Shown piece by piece: positions 47,202 to 56,559 of a stretch of DNA of 64,000 bases. The notes beneath the pieces were generated by a model. The model was not told the origin of the DNA. It saw nothing but the letters and a program-made list of their open reading frames with translations, and did not search any database. Positions within the stretch are counted from its first letter, which is position 1; the number at the start of each line of letters is the position of its first letter. Origin of the DNA: an uncultured Eubacterium sp. (GTDB lineage: Bacteria > Bacillota > Clostridia > Peptostreptococcales > Anaerovoracaceae). The position numbers and the translations under genes were made by a program. Location: contig CAMNSS010000009.1 in NCBI GenBank assembly GCA_946555345.1, positions 1 to 64,000 on the forward strand. Reading direction: 5' to 3'.

Positions 47202-47336
47202 GTTCACCGTTCGAGCAATCATTATGAGTCCAAACGGTGAAATTCGCATGGAAAAAGCATAAAACCGTTCCCCGCAAAAAGTTCTTTGCATCAACTTTCA
47301 CCGTCCTGATTCCCGAAAATAAGCCGAACGGTGAAA
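47202..47336. repeat. second array of 41-bp paired-motif units
   Basis: Units 47202-47242 and 47296-47336, each exactly 41 bp (arms GTTCACCGTTC/AAACGGTGAAA and TTTCACCGTCC/GAACGGTGAAA around 19 variable bases), starting 94 bp apart. Same design as 22589-22954. It ends about 80 bp before the ahcY stop codon. Confidence 0.8.
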
Positions 47337-47416
47337 TTCATATGAAAGCGGCCCGGAATAATCGAACCTTTTAAGCTGCCACACCTGCCCGGCTTCATCT
47401 CAAGCCCACATCGGCC

Positions 47417-48667
47417 TTACAACTGCCAGCTATCCAGGTAATTCTTCTGATCCTCCGTCAAGGTATCAATTTCGATCCCCCAGGCAGCGAGCCTTCTGCG
47501 CGAAATCACATCGTCGATTTCGCCGGACACGTCAATCACCTTGTTTTCCAGCTTCCCATGATTTTCCTTAATGTACATAGCCGACAAAGCCTGTACCGCA
47601 AAGCTCAAATCCATGATTTCTGCCGGATGGCCGTCCGCCGCCGCAATGTTCGCCAGCTTTCCTTCGCCGATGACATTAACCATCTTCCCATTTTCCAGCG
47701 TATAGCCGGTAATGTTTGCACGGGTTTCCTTCGAGGAAACCGCCGCCGCTTCCAGCCCAGCCATGTCGATTTCCACATTGAAATGCCCAGCATTGGCCAA
47801 AATCGCCCGATCCTTCATTTTCAGCATATGGTCCACGGTAATCGTGTGCTTGCAGCCCGTCGCCGTGACGAAAATATCGCCATAAGGCGCAGCCTGCTCC
47901 ATCTTCATCACATCATAGCCATCCATCTTCGCTTCCATCGCCTTAATCGGGTCGATTTCCGTAACGATGACCCTTGCACCCAGCGCCGATGCCCGCATCG
48001 CAATCCCTCTGCTGCACCAGCCGTAGCCCACCACCACGACTGTCTTGGATGCCACGATCAGGTTCGTATTGCGCATGATGCTGTCCCAGACCGACTGGCC
48101 CGTGCCGTACCTGTTGTCGAAGAGATGCTTGCACTTCGCATCGTTGACAGCCACCATCGGGAATTTCAAAACGCCTTCCCGCTCCATCGCCTTGAGCCTG
48201 ATTACGCCCGTCGTCGTCTCCTCGCAGCCGCCCATAACCGCTTCCGCCAGATCCGGCCTCTTGTTGTGCAGCATTTCCACCAAATCGCCGCCGTCGTCGA
48301 TAATGATATGCGGCTTGTGTTCGAGGCACATTTCGATATGCTTCGCATATTCTTCATCGGTCGCCCCGTGATATGCAAATACCGCAAGGCCTGCATCCGC
48401 CAAGGCTGCCGCCACGTCATCCTGCGTCGAAAGCGTGTTGCTGCCGGTCACGGACATCTGTGCGCCGCCTGCTGCCAGCACCAGGCAAAGATACGCCGTC
48501 TTCGCTTCCAAATGCACCGACAAGCTGACCCGAAGCCCCGCAAACGGCTTTTCCTTTTTAAAATCCTCTTCCAGCCCGGAAAGCAAAGGCATATTGTTCT
48601 TGACCCATTCAATCTTCTGATGGCCTGACGGCGCTAATCCAATATCCCTTACATCGTAATTTTTCAT
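47417..48667 (-). CDS. ahcY: adenosylhomocysteinase
   Basis: A 416-residue NAD-dependent enzyme that splits S-adenosylhomocysteine to adenosine and homocysteine. Marks: LSVHLEAKTAYLCLVL, DDGGDLVEMLH, ETTTGV, VVGYGWCSRGIA (NAD loop), NAGHFNVEID and the C-terminal SWQL. The short length and sequence resemble Thermotoga/archaeal types. AAGGAG lies 9 nt before ATG 48667. It is transcribed alone; array 2 follows it downstream. Confidence 0.94.
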   Translation of the reverse strand: MKNYDVRDIGLAPSGHQKIEWVKNNMPLLSGLEEDFKKEKPFAGLRVSLSVHLEAKTAYLCLVLAAGGAQMSVTGSNTLSTQDDVAAALADAGLAVFAYHGATDEEYAKHIEMCLEHKPHIIIDDGGDLVEMLHNKRPDLAEAVMGGCEETTTGVIRLKAMEREGVLKFPMVAVNDAKCKHLFDNRYGTGQSVWDSIMRNTNLIVASKTVVVVGYGWCSRGIAMRASALGARVIVTEIDPIKAMEAKMDGYDVMKMEQAAPYGDIFVTATGCKHTITVDHMLKMKDRAILANAGHFNVEIDMAGLEAAAVSSKETRANITGYTLENGKMVNVIGEGKLANIAAADGHPAEIMDLSFAVQALSAMYIKENHGKLENKVIDVSGEIDDVISRRRLAAWGIEIDTLTEDQKNYLDSWQL

Positions 48668-48770
48668 CGCTTTTCTCCTTCCAGTTCTCCCGCTAAAACC
48701 GCAACACCTAAAATTTAACGTTTCGCTTCAGTTCTAATTTCATTCGCCCCAAACCCACATCCCAACCAAG

Positions 48771-48897
48771 CCGCCCAGCGTTTCGCCGCATTTCAGCTTT
48801 CATCCAAGCCAGGCGCATATTCTAGTCCGCCTGGGTTCCAGCCTATTTTGCGGTCCGCATTCTGTTGCACTCCCGCCCAGCGTTTCGCCGCATTTCA
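48771..48897. repeat. 25-bp exact direct repeat in intergenic DNA
   Basis: Identical 25-mers at 48771-48795 and 48873-48897, beginning CCGCCCAGCGTTTCGCC, are offset 102 bp. The 48668-48941 interval has no gene. Confidence 0.7.
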
Positions 48898-48941
48898 TAT
48901 CTCGTCTCCACACGGGTTCGCATCAAGCGCAGGCTTTCATC

Positions 48942-50771
48942 CTATTCCACCGTAACCGACTTCGCCAGGTTTTTCGGCTTATCGATATTGCATCCTCTTT
49001 CCTTCGCCACATAATATGCAAATATCTGGAGCGGAATCACCGCCAGCACAGGCGACACCTCGTCGATGCACTGCGGCACATAAATCACCTCATCCGCCAC
49101 CGTTTCGATCTCCGTCTTTCCTTCCTTGCAAAGCCCGACGATCCGCGCGCCCCTCGCCCTGATTTCCTCGACATTGGAAACCATCTTTTCATAGAGGAAA
49201 TCCTGCGTCGCCAGCGCGAACACCAGCGTCTCCGGCTCCATCAGAGCGATCGTCCCATGCTTTAGTTCGCCCGCCGCGATGGCAAAGGAATTAATATAGG
49301 AAATCTCCTTCAGCTTGAGCGAGCCTTCGTACGATACGCCCGCATCCAGCCCCCTGCCGATAAAGAAGACCTGCTCCTTCCGATGGTACTTCTTCGCGAT
49401 GGCGGCAATTGCGCTTTCCTGCGCAAGAAGCGTCTCTACCTTGTCCGGCAGCGCCTTCAATTCATCTAATATTTTCGTGTAATAAGCCTTGTCGATCGTG
49501 CCTTTCGTGCTTCCCATGTAAAGCCCGATCAGGTACATACAGATGAGCTGCGTCGTGTACGCCTTGGTAGAAGCTACGGCAATCTCAGGACCAGCCCAGG
49601 TATAAAACACGTCGTCCGACTCCCTTGCCACGGAACTGCCGACCACGTTTACGACGGAAAGGACGCGCGCGCCTTTCCGCTTCGCTTCCCGAAGAGCCGC
49701 CAGCGTATCCAGCGTTTCCCCCGACTGGCTGATAGCGATGAACAGCGTATTTTCATCCACGAACGGATCTCTGTATCGAAATTCCGATGCGATATCCACT
49801 TCCACCGGGACTTTCGCCATTTTTTCAATCACCAGCTTGCCGACAAGCCCCGCATGGTATGCCGTACCGCAGGCGACGATATAGACCTTGTTGAAGCCCT
49901 CGATATCCTCCTTCGTCATGGAAATGCCGTCCAGCTTGATGCTGCCGTCATCTGCCACCCTTCTCGTCAAAGTCTCAAAAATCCCCTTTGGCTGCTCGTG
50001 GATTTCCTTTAACATGAAATGCTCGTAGCCTTCCTTTTCCGCTGCGTCGGCATCCCAGGTAACATGGTATACGTCCCTCTTCACCTTGTCCCCGGCTTCA
50101 TTGTATATGGTGATATGATCCTTCGTCAAAACGACCGTTTCGTTGTTTTCGATGAAGTAAACCTCCCTGACGTATTTCAGCAGGGCAGGAATATCGGAAG
50201 CGATGAAATTAAAGCCCTTGCCGATCCCAGCCACCAGCGGGGCGTCCTTCCTTACGGCGACGATCTTGTCTGGTTCGTCCGCTGCGATCGCACACACCGC
50301 ATAAGCGCCGCGCATCTCCGCTACCGCCTTGTTGACAGCCGCCAGCAGATCCCCGTCGTAAAAAATCCCGATCAAGTGTGCGATGACCTCCGAATCCGTC
50401 TCCGATCGGAAAACAACACCATATTCTTTAACCAGCCATTCTTTAATTTCCTGGTAATTCTCAATGATTCCATTATGTACGATGGCGATGGAATGATCCC
50501 CATTACTGTGTGGATGAGAATTGAGATCGGACGGCGCGCCATGTGTCGCCCACCGCGTATGACCGATGCCCGCCGCACTGTCAAACGCCGGCTCGCCGAT
50601 AATCTTTTCGAGGTTCTTGATCTCTCCCACGTGCTTTTTAATCTGGATTTTCCCATCGATCGGCAAAGCGATACCGGCTGAATCATACCCTCTGTATTCC
50701 AGCCGTTTTAACCCATCGATCACCTTTTCCTTCGCGTGTCCTTGTCCTACGAATCCAACGATACCACACAT
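48942..50771 (-). CDS. glmS: glutamine--fructose-6-phosphate aminotransferase
   Basis: A 609-residue enzyme that makes glucosamine-6-phosphate for peptidoglycan. The N-terminal nucleophile Cys follows the start (MCGIVGFVGQ), with HTRWATHG and SDIPALL. Two SIS domains follow (ISQSGETLDTL, IGRGLDAGVSYEGSLKLKE). The end KSVTVE is standard. ATG 50771 is chosen because Cys2 must be the catalytic residue; an in-frame ATG at 50792 is rejected. Only 13 bp separate it from glmM, so no glmS ribozyme fits there. Confidence 0.97.
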   Translation of the reverse strand: MCGIVGFVGQGHAKEKVIDGLKRLEYRGYDSAGIALPIDGKIQIKKHVGEIKNLEKIIGEPAFDSAAGIGHTRWATHGAPSDLNSHPHSNGDHSIAIVHNGIIENYQEIKEWLVKEYGVVFRSETDSEVIAHLIGIFYDGDLLAAVNKAVAEMRGAYAVCAIAADEPDKIVAVRKDAPLVAGIGKGFNFIASDIPALLKYVREVYFIENNETVVLTKDHITIYNEAGDKVKRDVYHVTWDADAAEKEGYEHFMLKEIHEQPKGIFETLTRRVADDGSIKLDGISMTKEDIEGFNKVYIVACGTAYHAGLVGKLVIEKMAKVPVEVDIASEFRYRDPFVDENTLFIAISQSGETLDTLAALREAKRKGARVLSVVNVVGSSVARESDDVFYTWAGPEIAVASTKAYTTQLICMYLIGLYMGSTKGTIDKAYYTKILDELKALPDKVETLLAQESAIAAIAKKYHRKEQVFFIGRGLDAGVSYEGSLKLKEISYINSFAIAAGELKHGTIALMEPETLVFALATQDFLYEKMVSNVEEIRARGARIVGLCKEGKTEIETVADEVIYVPQCIDEVSPVLAVIPLQIFAYYVAKERGCNIDKPKNLAKSVTVE

Positions 50772-50784
50772 ATTGTTTATCCTC

Positions 50785-52134
50785 CTATCCAAACCTCTTG
50801 GTCAATAACACAGCCAGATCCTCCGCCAGCTTGGTGATGTGCGATACATCCTGTCCCTCCAGCATCACGCGCACCAACGGCTCTGTCCCCGACGGCCTGA
50901 TCAAAACCCTGCCCTGCCCTTCCAGCTCCTTTTCGGCAGCAGCGATCGCATCCATAATGCCCTGATCCGTCTTGTATTTTTCCTTGTTTTCATTCTTAAC
51001 CCTGGCATTCTTGAGTACCTGCGGGAAAATCTCGATCTCATCGGAAAGCGCAGACGGCTGTTTTCCCGATAGCAGGATTGCCTGCAAAAGCTGCAAGGAG
51101 GAAAGAATGCCATCCCCCGTGGTGGTGTGGTTGCGGAAAATAATATGCCCCGACTGTTCCCCGCCGATGTTGCAGCCCGTCTTTAACATGCTCTCCAATA
51201 CGTAGCGGTCGCCCACGGCGGTCACATCCACGATGCATCCCATTTTTTCTATGTACTGGTGGAATCCGATATTGCTCATCACCGTCGCCGTCACCTTATC
51301 GCCCGGCAGAAGCCCCTTTTCCTTCATCATGGATGCACAAATGCAGATCAGCTTATCCCCGTCGATGATCCTTCCTTTTTCATCGACAGCAATCAGCCTG
51401 TCGGCATCGCCGTCATAGGCAAGACCGAGAAAAGCGCCCTGCCTTAAAACCTCGTCCTGCAATCGTTCCGGGTGCGTCGAACCGCATTTGTCGTTAATAT
51501 TAACCCCATTCGGCGTATTGCCGATTACAGTGATATCCGCCCCCAGCTCCGAATACACTTTTTCCGCTACGCTGTAAGCTGCGCCATTGGCACAATCCAG
51601 CACTAACTTCACGCCCTTGATATCCACATCTATAGTAGATTTGAGAAATTCAGCGTACCTACCCAAGGCATCATCATCCGCTTCAAGGCATTTGCCAAGC
51701 TTATCGCCTGTAATATGCTTGTTTACATCGATATCGCGCAGGATGATATCTTCGATTTCATCCTCAATCGCATCATCCAGCTTGAAGCCATCTCCATTAA
51801 AAAACTTGATCCCGTTGTATTCAAACGGATTATGCGACGCCGATATGACCACGCCCGCATCGGCCTGGTACGCCCGCACCAGGTATGCGATCGCAGGCGT
51901 CGGCAGCACGCCGATCTTGATCACATTGCCGCCTACGGCCAGGATTCCCGCACTGAGCGCATCCTCCAGCATATCACCGGAAAGGCGCGTATCCTTGCCG
52001 ATTAACACGACCGGCCTTTTGATATCCTTGCTGAGGACATATGCGCCTGCCTTTCCCAGCTTAAATGCCAGTTCCGGGGTCAATTCGCTGTTCGCAATTC
52101 CCCTCACGCCATCCGTGCCAAATAATCTTCCCAT
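50785..52134 (-). CDS. glmM: phosphoglucosamine mutase
   Basis: A 449-residue mutase converting glucosamine-6-phosphate to the 1-phosphate. The start GRLFGTDGVRG, the phosphoserine loop SASHNPFEYNG, the metal loop YDGDADRL and the distal RPSGTEPLVRVM are all present. GGAG precedes ATG 52134. It lies between cdaR and glmS, the common Bacillota order, where CdaR and GlmM influence the c-di-AMP synthase. Confidence 0.97.
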   Translation of the reverse strand: MGRLFGTDGVRGIANSELTPELAFKLGKAGAYVLSKDIKRPVVLIGKDTRLSGDMLEDALSAGILAVGGNVIKIGVLPTPAIAYLVRAYQADAGVVISASHNPFEYNGIKFFNGDGFKLDDAIEDEIEDIILRDIDVNKHITGDKLGKCLEADDDALGRYAEFLKSTIDVDIKGVKLVLDCANGAAYSVAEKVYSELGADITVIGNTPNGVNINDKCGSTHPERLQDEVLRQGAFLGLAYDGDADRLIAVDEKGRIIDGDKLICICASMMKEKGLLPGDKVTATVMSNIGFHQYIEKMGCIVDVTAVGDRYVLESMLKTGCNIGGEQSGHIIFRNHTTTGDGILSSLQLLQAILLSGKQPSALSDEIEIFPQVLKNARVKNENKEKYKTDQGIMDAIAAAEKELEGQGRVLIRPSGTEPLVRVMLEGQDVSHITKLAEDLAVLLTKRFG

Positions 52135-52339
52135 AATCGTCTCCTCACTATTCACATAAGCGGGGCGGTTTCCCCGCTAGTTCACATTTCCGGGCGGTTT
52201 TGCTTGCGATTCCGCATTTCCAGGCTGTTGCTGTTTCCCGCCCAGCCCGCATTGACAGGCTTTTCCCCGCTAGTTCGCCCGCATTGCCAAACGGCTGGCA
52301 TTCTGCGCTACCCGGCCGCTTTCACTCTGCACCGCAGAA

Positions 52340-52416
52340 ATGGTTTCCGCCGCCTTTTCCAATAATTTCTTCATGTATCGCTTTTTGTGCTTCGTGCGCC
52401 TTCCGCTCCACACCTT
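52340..52416. repeat. copy of the comF-like gene 5' end and upstream DNA
   Basis: 52340-52375 matches 56322-56357 (one mismatch in 36 bp), which is the start of the ComF-like gene. The next 40 bp also match its upstream part (GCTTCGTG, GCCTTCCGCTCC). It encodes MKKLLEKAAETI on the minus strand and stops after 34 codons. A duplicated fragment, not a gene. The remaining bases of 52135-52482 show nothing else. Confidence 0.65.
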
Positions 52417-52482
52417 TCAGGCGTTTCACTTCCATTTTCATTTCCACGCTGCGCGATTTGAGCCACTCCCAGTCCAGCCCCG

Positions 52483-53418
52483 CTACTCAGCGGCTTTCAC
52501 CGTAACCGTTACCGTCAAAGGTTCATCCTCATGCAGTAAAAAGATATCGTCCGGCAAGTCCAATTCCGCTTCTACTGGCGCAGTAGCCGTGATACCGCTC
52601 AAATCCACCGTCGCTTTTATTTTCTTGATATCCTTTATCACATCGGCAGGACCTGCGATATCGACCGCATCGATTCCAGCAAACTTATCAACCGCATATC
52701 CATCCGCTACGTTTTCCGTCGCTACCTCCAGTTTTACTGACTTTTTAACAAGCCGCTGGACGTTTACCCTGACCTTATCTTCCGATAGCTCCACACCGTA
52801 AACGCGGACATTATCCTTTGTAACGGGAACGACTGTTACGCTCACCCACTTATCTGCCTCTTTTGAAACGATTTGCGAATCCACCGTACCCATCACATGA
52901 TCGATTTTCCCCACGGAGCTTTTCGCGCCTTGCACCGTTACGTCTTTCGGGTCTATTTTAAACACCCAGTCAACAGCATCGTTTTCGCTTCTTGCCGCCG
53001 AGCCTGTGAACTCAATTACAGCTGGCTTCTTTTCCGAAACGAGCGGCTCTACCTTAAAGTGCATGGTGTTGTCCGAAACATTTTCCAGTTTAACCCCTTC
53101 TGGAAGGCTGATATTTATTTTTCCTGTGTTTTTTCCTTTTTGGCAGCTTGATACATCGACATACGCAGTCAGTCCGCTCCTTTTAATATCATGCACCTCT
53201 GACCGCTTCCCGCTGATGGCTGCGCTGATGAAGGTCTCCTGCTCCTGTACCACGGCCAAATCCTTTTCAGCCAATGCATCCGTTCCCGTAAAGGAGACCG
53301 GGATATTGCTTATGTTTTCTTTCGTATTAGGGTCTACCTCGCCCATCACGTACACCCACAGGCAGACGGCAGCAATCAGGGAGATGATTTTAATGAATGT
53401 CTTATTATCCAACATCAT
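52483..53418 (-). CDS. cdaR: YbbR-domain protein, CdaA regulator
   Basis: A 311-residue protein with an N-terminal transmembrane helix (about 8-25) and several YbbR repeats outside the membrane (for example VSFTGTDALAEKDLAVVQ, and KLEVATENVADGYAV). It regulates the diadenylate cyclase CdaA. Its ATG overlaps the cdaA stop by 4 bases, so they are coupled. Confidence 0.92.
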   Translation of the reverse strand: MMLDNKTFIKIISLIAAVCLWVYVMGEVDPNTKENISNIPVSFTGTDALAEKDLAVVQEQETFISAAISGKRSEVHDIKRSGLTAYVDVSSCQKGKNTGKINISLPEGVKLENVSDNTMHFKVEPLVSEKKPAVIEFTGSAARSENDAVDWVFKIDPKDVTVQGAKSSVGKIDHVMGTVDSQIVSKEADKWVSVTVVPVTKDNVRVYGVELSEDKVRVNVQRLVKKSVKLEVATENVADGYAVDKFAGIDAVDIAGPADVIKDIKKIKATVDLSGITATAPVEAELDLPDDIFLLHEDEPLTVTVTVKAAE

Positions 53419-54257
53419 TTATCCCTCCTTATCTTGCTGATCATGCGAGGAATGATGGACATTGTTCCTGTCCGTTCCTCTACGTTCAAGTACATATTGA
53501 GCAAAGTCTTTTCAACCGTTTTCAGATCCAAGAACCTGGACAAATGCCCTTCACTCGCCATGGAGATAATTCCTGTTTCCTCTGAAACAATCAAAACCAG
53601 CGCATCAGAGTTTTCCGTAATGCCTATGCCCGCCCTGTGCCTCGTACCCAGCTCCTTGCTGATCGCATTGCTTTTGGTCAAAGGCAGCACACAGCCTGCG
53701 GCGCATACCCGGCCGTCCCGGATGATGACAGCGCCGTCATGCAACGGCGCGCCTTCATAGAAAATATTGCCTAAAAGCTGCTCCGAAATTTCGGCGTCTA
53801 CCAGCGTGCCGCTTTCCATGATATCGGAAAGCGCAGTTTCCTTTTCAAAAACAATAAGGGCGCCCACCCTGTCCCGGGAAAAGGCTTCAACAGCCTTTAC
53901 GATATGGGACGTGATCTGCTTGCCCTTTTCCTTATCCATCTGGTTCAGGGATGATTTAACGATCTTGCTGCGCCCCATGTATTCAAGCGCCCGGCGCAGC
54001 TCTGGCTGGAACACCACCAGGATTGCGACTGCGCCGAGTGCGACCGTCCCCTTTAAAATCCAGTTGATGGTATGCAAATTGAAAATATCGGACACAAAAG
54101 TAGCAACTACCAGGACAAGTACGCCCTTCAGCAGCTGCTCCACCCTCGTTTTTCTGATAAAGCCTAAGATCTTATAGATTACAACGGCTACGATCAGAAT
54201 ATCTATCACATCTGTAATTCCCATGCCGGAAAATACATTTTCTAAAAACTCCCGCAT
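53415..54257 (-). CDS. cdaA: diadenylate cyclase CdaA (c-di-AMP synthase)
   Basis: A 280-residue enzyme: three transmembrane helices near the N-terminus and a DisA_N domain with the catalytic DGA in PLHDGAVII and RHR in GTRHRAGIG. It makes c-di-AMP, which controls potassium and wall balance. It heads the cdaA-cdaR-glmM-glmS group. It starts about 100 bp after the hpf terminator. Confidence 0.96.
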   Translation of the reverse strand: MREFLENVFSGMGITDVIDILIVAVVIYKILGFIRKTRVEQLLKGVLVLVVATFVSDIFNLHTINWILKGTVALGAVAILVVFQPELRRALEYMGRSKIVKSSLNQMDKEKGKQITSHIVKAVEAFSRDRVGALIVFEKETALSDIMESGTLVDAEISEQLLGNIFYEGAPLHDGAVIIRDGRVCAAGCVLPLTKSNAISKELGTRHRAGIGITENSDALVLIVSEETGIISMASEGHLSRFLDLKTVEKTLLNMYLNVEERTGTMSIIPRMISKIRRDK

Positions 54258-54357
54258 TCATTTGCTCCCAAATTCATTAAACAGCCATCCAATATATTTT
54301 ACAAAAAAAAGGCGCATTTTTCAAGTAGGCAATCCGAGAAATCACCTGAGCATCACA

Positions 54358-54391
54358 AAGATAAAGCGGAGCTTCCGCCCCGCTTTATCTT
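54358..54391 (-). terminator. terminator between hpf and cdaA
   Basis: AAGATAAAGCGG (54358-54369) pairs perfectly with 54380-54391 around a 10-nt loop. A short T-stretch follows on the minus strand. Confidence 0.65.
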
Positions 54392-54406
54392 ATTCGTGCA
54401 TATATG

Positions 54407-54934
54407 TTAATATGTCGTTTCAAGCAGTCCATAATCCTTATCGGCCCGCTTATATACGACATTTACCGAATCGGTCTCCATATTGAGGAAAACGAAAAAG
54501 CTGTGTTCCAGCATTTCCATCTGCAGAATCGCCTCATCGACGGTCATCGGCGCCAGTTCAAACTTTTTCTTCTTTACGACCTGGATTTCTTCCTGCTCCT
54601 CTTCAAACTCAGGCAATCCCGCAAAGCTCAGGTCCTTCTGTCCCTTATGCTTTCTTTGCAGCTTCGTCTTAAATTTTGACATCTGGTTTGACAGCTTATC
54701 GATCACCCTGTCCACAGCGTCGTAAGGATCGGATTCTTTCACTTCTGCCCGGAAAATCGTTCCCTTTGTGTTGATCGTCGCCTCTACCTTATAGCCGCCC
54801 TTTTCCTTGATCACCATGACATTGCCCGTGATTTCATTGGAAAAATACTTATCCAGCTTCTCAAACTTTTTTTCTATAGTCTCCTTTAACTTATCGCTCG
54901 GACTATAATGTTTGCCTGTTATGTTTGTCTTCAT
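54407..54934 (-). CDS. hpf: ribosome hibernation promoting factor, long form
   Basis: A 175-residue HPF. The N-terminal S30AE fold (MKTNITGKHYSPSDKLKETI, KVEATINTKGTIFRAEVKE) binds the decoding centre. A linker leads to the C-terminal dimerisation domain (DEAILQMEMLEHSFFVF, RADKDYGLLE) that joins two 70S into 100S. ATG 54934 follows AAGGAGG; upstream in-frame residues are repeat DNA. It lies behind a duplicated palindromic repeat. Confidence 0.95.
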   Translation of the reverse strand: MKTNITGKHYSPSDKLKETIEKKFEKLDKYFSNEITGNVMVIKEKGGYKVEATINTKGTIFRAEVKESDPYDAVDRVIDKLSNQMSKFKTKLQRKHKGQKDLSFAGLPEFEEEQEEIQVVKKKKFELAPMTVDEAILQMEMLEHSFFVFLNMETDSVNVVYKRADKDYGLLETTY

Positions 54935-55008
54935 AAATAACGACCTCCTTTTTAGGCTTTTCCTTATTGTGCCATGAATCACTTCTGTTTTTCCATCGGC
55001 ATCCATGA

Positions 55009-55140
55009 TTCAATGAACGCTTCCCCTCGGCAACGCCGTTGGAATGTCCTGCGTTCATTATAACGAGCAAGCGCATCGCAGCGAGTTTCAATGAACGCTT
55101 CCCCTCGGCAACGCCGTTGGAATGTCCTGCGTTCATTATA
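55009..55140. repeat. exact 54-bp direct repeat, each copy a hairpin
   Basis: 55009-55062 and 55087-55140 are identical, offset 78 bp. Each begins TTCAATGAACGC and ends GCGTTCATTATA, so AATGAACGC and GCGTTCATT pair; an inner CGGCAACGCCG hairpin is possible. It looks like a REP-type element just upstream of hpf. A related phrase, CCCCTCGGCAACG, is at 63891-63903. Confidence 0.85.
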
Positions 55141-55585
55141 CCACATCTGCTACAAAGTGGAAATGCTTTTTCCCGTAAAGTACAGAAAAATCTGAAAAAG
55201 CGAACTGTACATACGGCGCACCTGACCTGATCTTTGCCCCCACACCTGCCTTACCCGGATTTTCCGGAGGACTTACCTCTAAACTACGCCATGATCACTG
55301 CCGCCTTGCGGATCAGCTTACGTGGGACCTTTCGCCCGTAGCTGGCCTGGCCTTTCAATCACAGACGTGCGCCGTATATACAGTTCGCTTTTTATGCCGT
55401 TTATACCGTCTTGCGTGCAGGCACGCTGCACGTGCTGCATCAAATCCGCCTCAGCCTATGAAATGCCACGGACTTTCGCTGTTTTCTGCTTTTATGTAGT
55501 TTTGCGGGAGACCGCGCAATTCAGCGCCGCCGCAGCTTGCAGGCCTATGCCGCCTCTGATACTGCCGTTTCCCCGTGCTGCGCCG
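55141..55585. other. interval without a recognised gene
   Basis: About 445 bp between the hpf-side repeat and the comF-like gene. The open frames here lack ribosome-binding sites and family motifs. I see no tRNA or riboswitch. Confidence 0.4.
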
Positions 55586-56356
55586 CTAGTTCCTGCATTC
55601 CAAATCTTTCGGCTTCCTGTTGCCGCCTGACGCCAGGGAAAGAAAATAAACTTGATTCGCCCCCGCATACAATAATGCTTTGCTGCAAGCATCCGCCGTT
55701 GCGCCCGTCGTATAGATATCATCTACGAGAAGCAACCGCTTGCCCTTTATCTTGCAACTTCCTCGTTCAGATACCGCAAAAGCGCCAAAAAGAGCCATTT
55801 CCCGCTCGGATGGATTGAGGCTCCGGAGACGGGGCGTTTCTTTCTTGCGAAGCAATACCGCCCCATCCCATGGCACGCCCCAACGTGCGGACAGCCTCCG
55901 CACCAAGAGCGCCGCTTGGTTGTAACCCCGCTGTAGCTTGCGCCCAGCGCCAAGCGGCACGGGAATGATAAGATCCACTTGCAGCCCCTCGCACGATATC
56001 CTGTCATACAGCATATCGCCCAGCTTTTTCGCCAGGTAGCCCTTTCCATTATACTTGTAGTCCAGCAAGACTGCCCGCTCGTGAAGCCCGTAAGCCAGGC
56101 AGCTATACCCTTTCGTAAAATAATGCGCCCGGTCCATACAGTCATAGCACAGCTTGCCCCGATAGGCATCGGGAAGGGCCTTCCCGCATTTTTCACAAGT
56201 CCTGCCGCTTGCCCAGTGAAATTTCCTGATGCATTCATCACACAGGGAATACACCCTGCTGCCGTCTATGAGGCTTCCACAGCAAATACAATATATGTTA
56301 GACGGAAACACAGCCTCGCTGATGGTTTCCGCCGCCTTTGCCAATAATTTCTTCAT
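55586..56356 (-). CDS. comF: ComF-family phosphoribosyltransferase-like protein
   Basis: A 256-residue protein. The N-terminus has zinc-finger CxxC pairs (CICCG, CDEC, CEKCG, CYDC) and the C-terminus a PRTase motif LLLVDDIYTTGATADAC. ComF proteins help DNA uptake and recombination in competent bacteria. AAGG(GG) precedes the ATG. Its first 12 codons and upstream DNA are copied at 52340-52416. It sits downstream of a recD2-like gene. Confidence 0.9.
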   Translation of the reverse strand: MKKLLAKAAETISEAVFPSNIYCICCGSLIDGSRVYSLCDECIRKFHWASGRTCEKCGKALPDAYRGKLCYDCMDRAHYFTKGYSCLAYGLHERAVLLDYKYNGKGYLAKKLGDMLYDRISCEGLQVDLIIPVPLGAGRKLQRGYNQAALLVRRLSARWGVPWDGAVLLRKKETPRLRSLNPSEREMALFGAFAVSERGSCKIKGKRLLLVDDIYTTGATADACSKALLYAGANQVYFLSLASGGNRKPKDLECRN

Positions 56357-56559
56357 GATATCCCCCTTTTATGCTTCGTGTGCCTTCCGCTCCGCACCTT
56401 CGGTATGCCCTTGCATCCTTCGGTCACACATTTCGGCACGCTTCTCCCCTATCCCCATTTAGCCATACGCTTTCCTTCGTCTTCCAGCACGAATCAGCTT
56501 TTATTCTTATGGCGCGCTCCCACCTGCGCCTGCAACATACCTTTGCCGCCTTTATCCGC

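Noticed and set aside
47558-48628. 356-codon plus-strand frame opposite ahcY
   Set aside because: It is antisense to a complete, conserved gene, has no ribosome-binding site and a histidine/arginine-rich composition typical of a shadow frame.
50772-50784. glmS ribozyme
   Set aside because: Only 13 bp separate glmM and glmS, far too little for the ribozyme, and none of its core is seen upstream of glmM.
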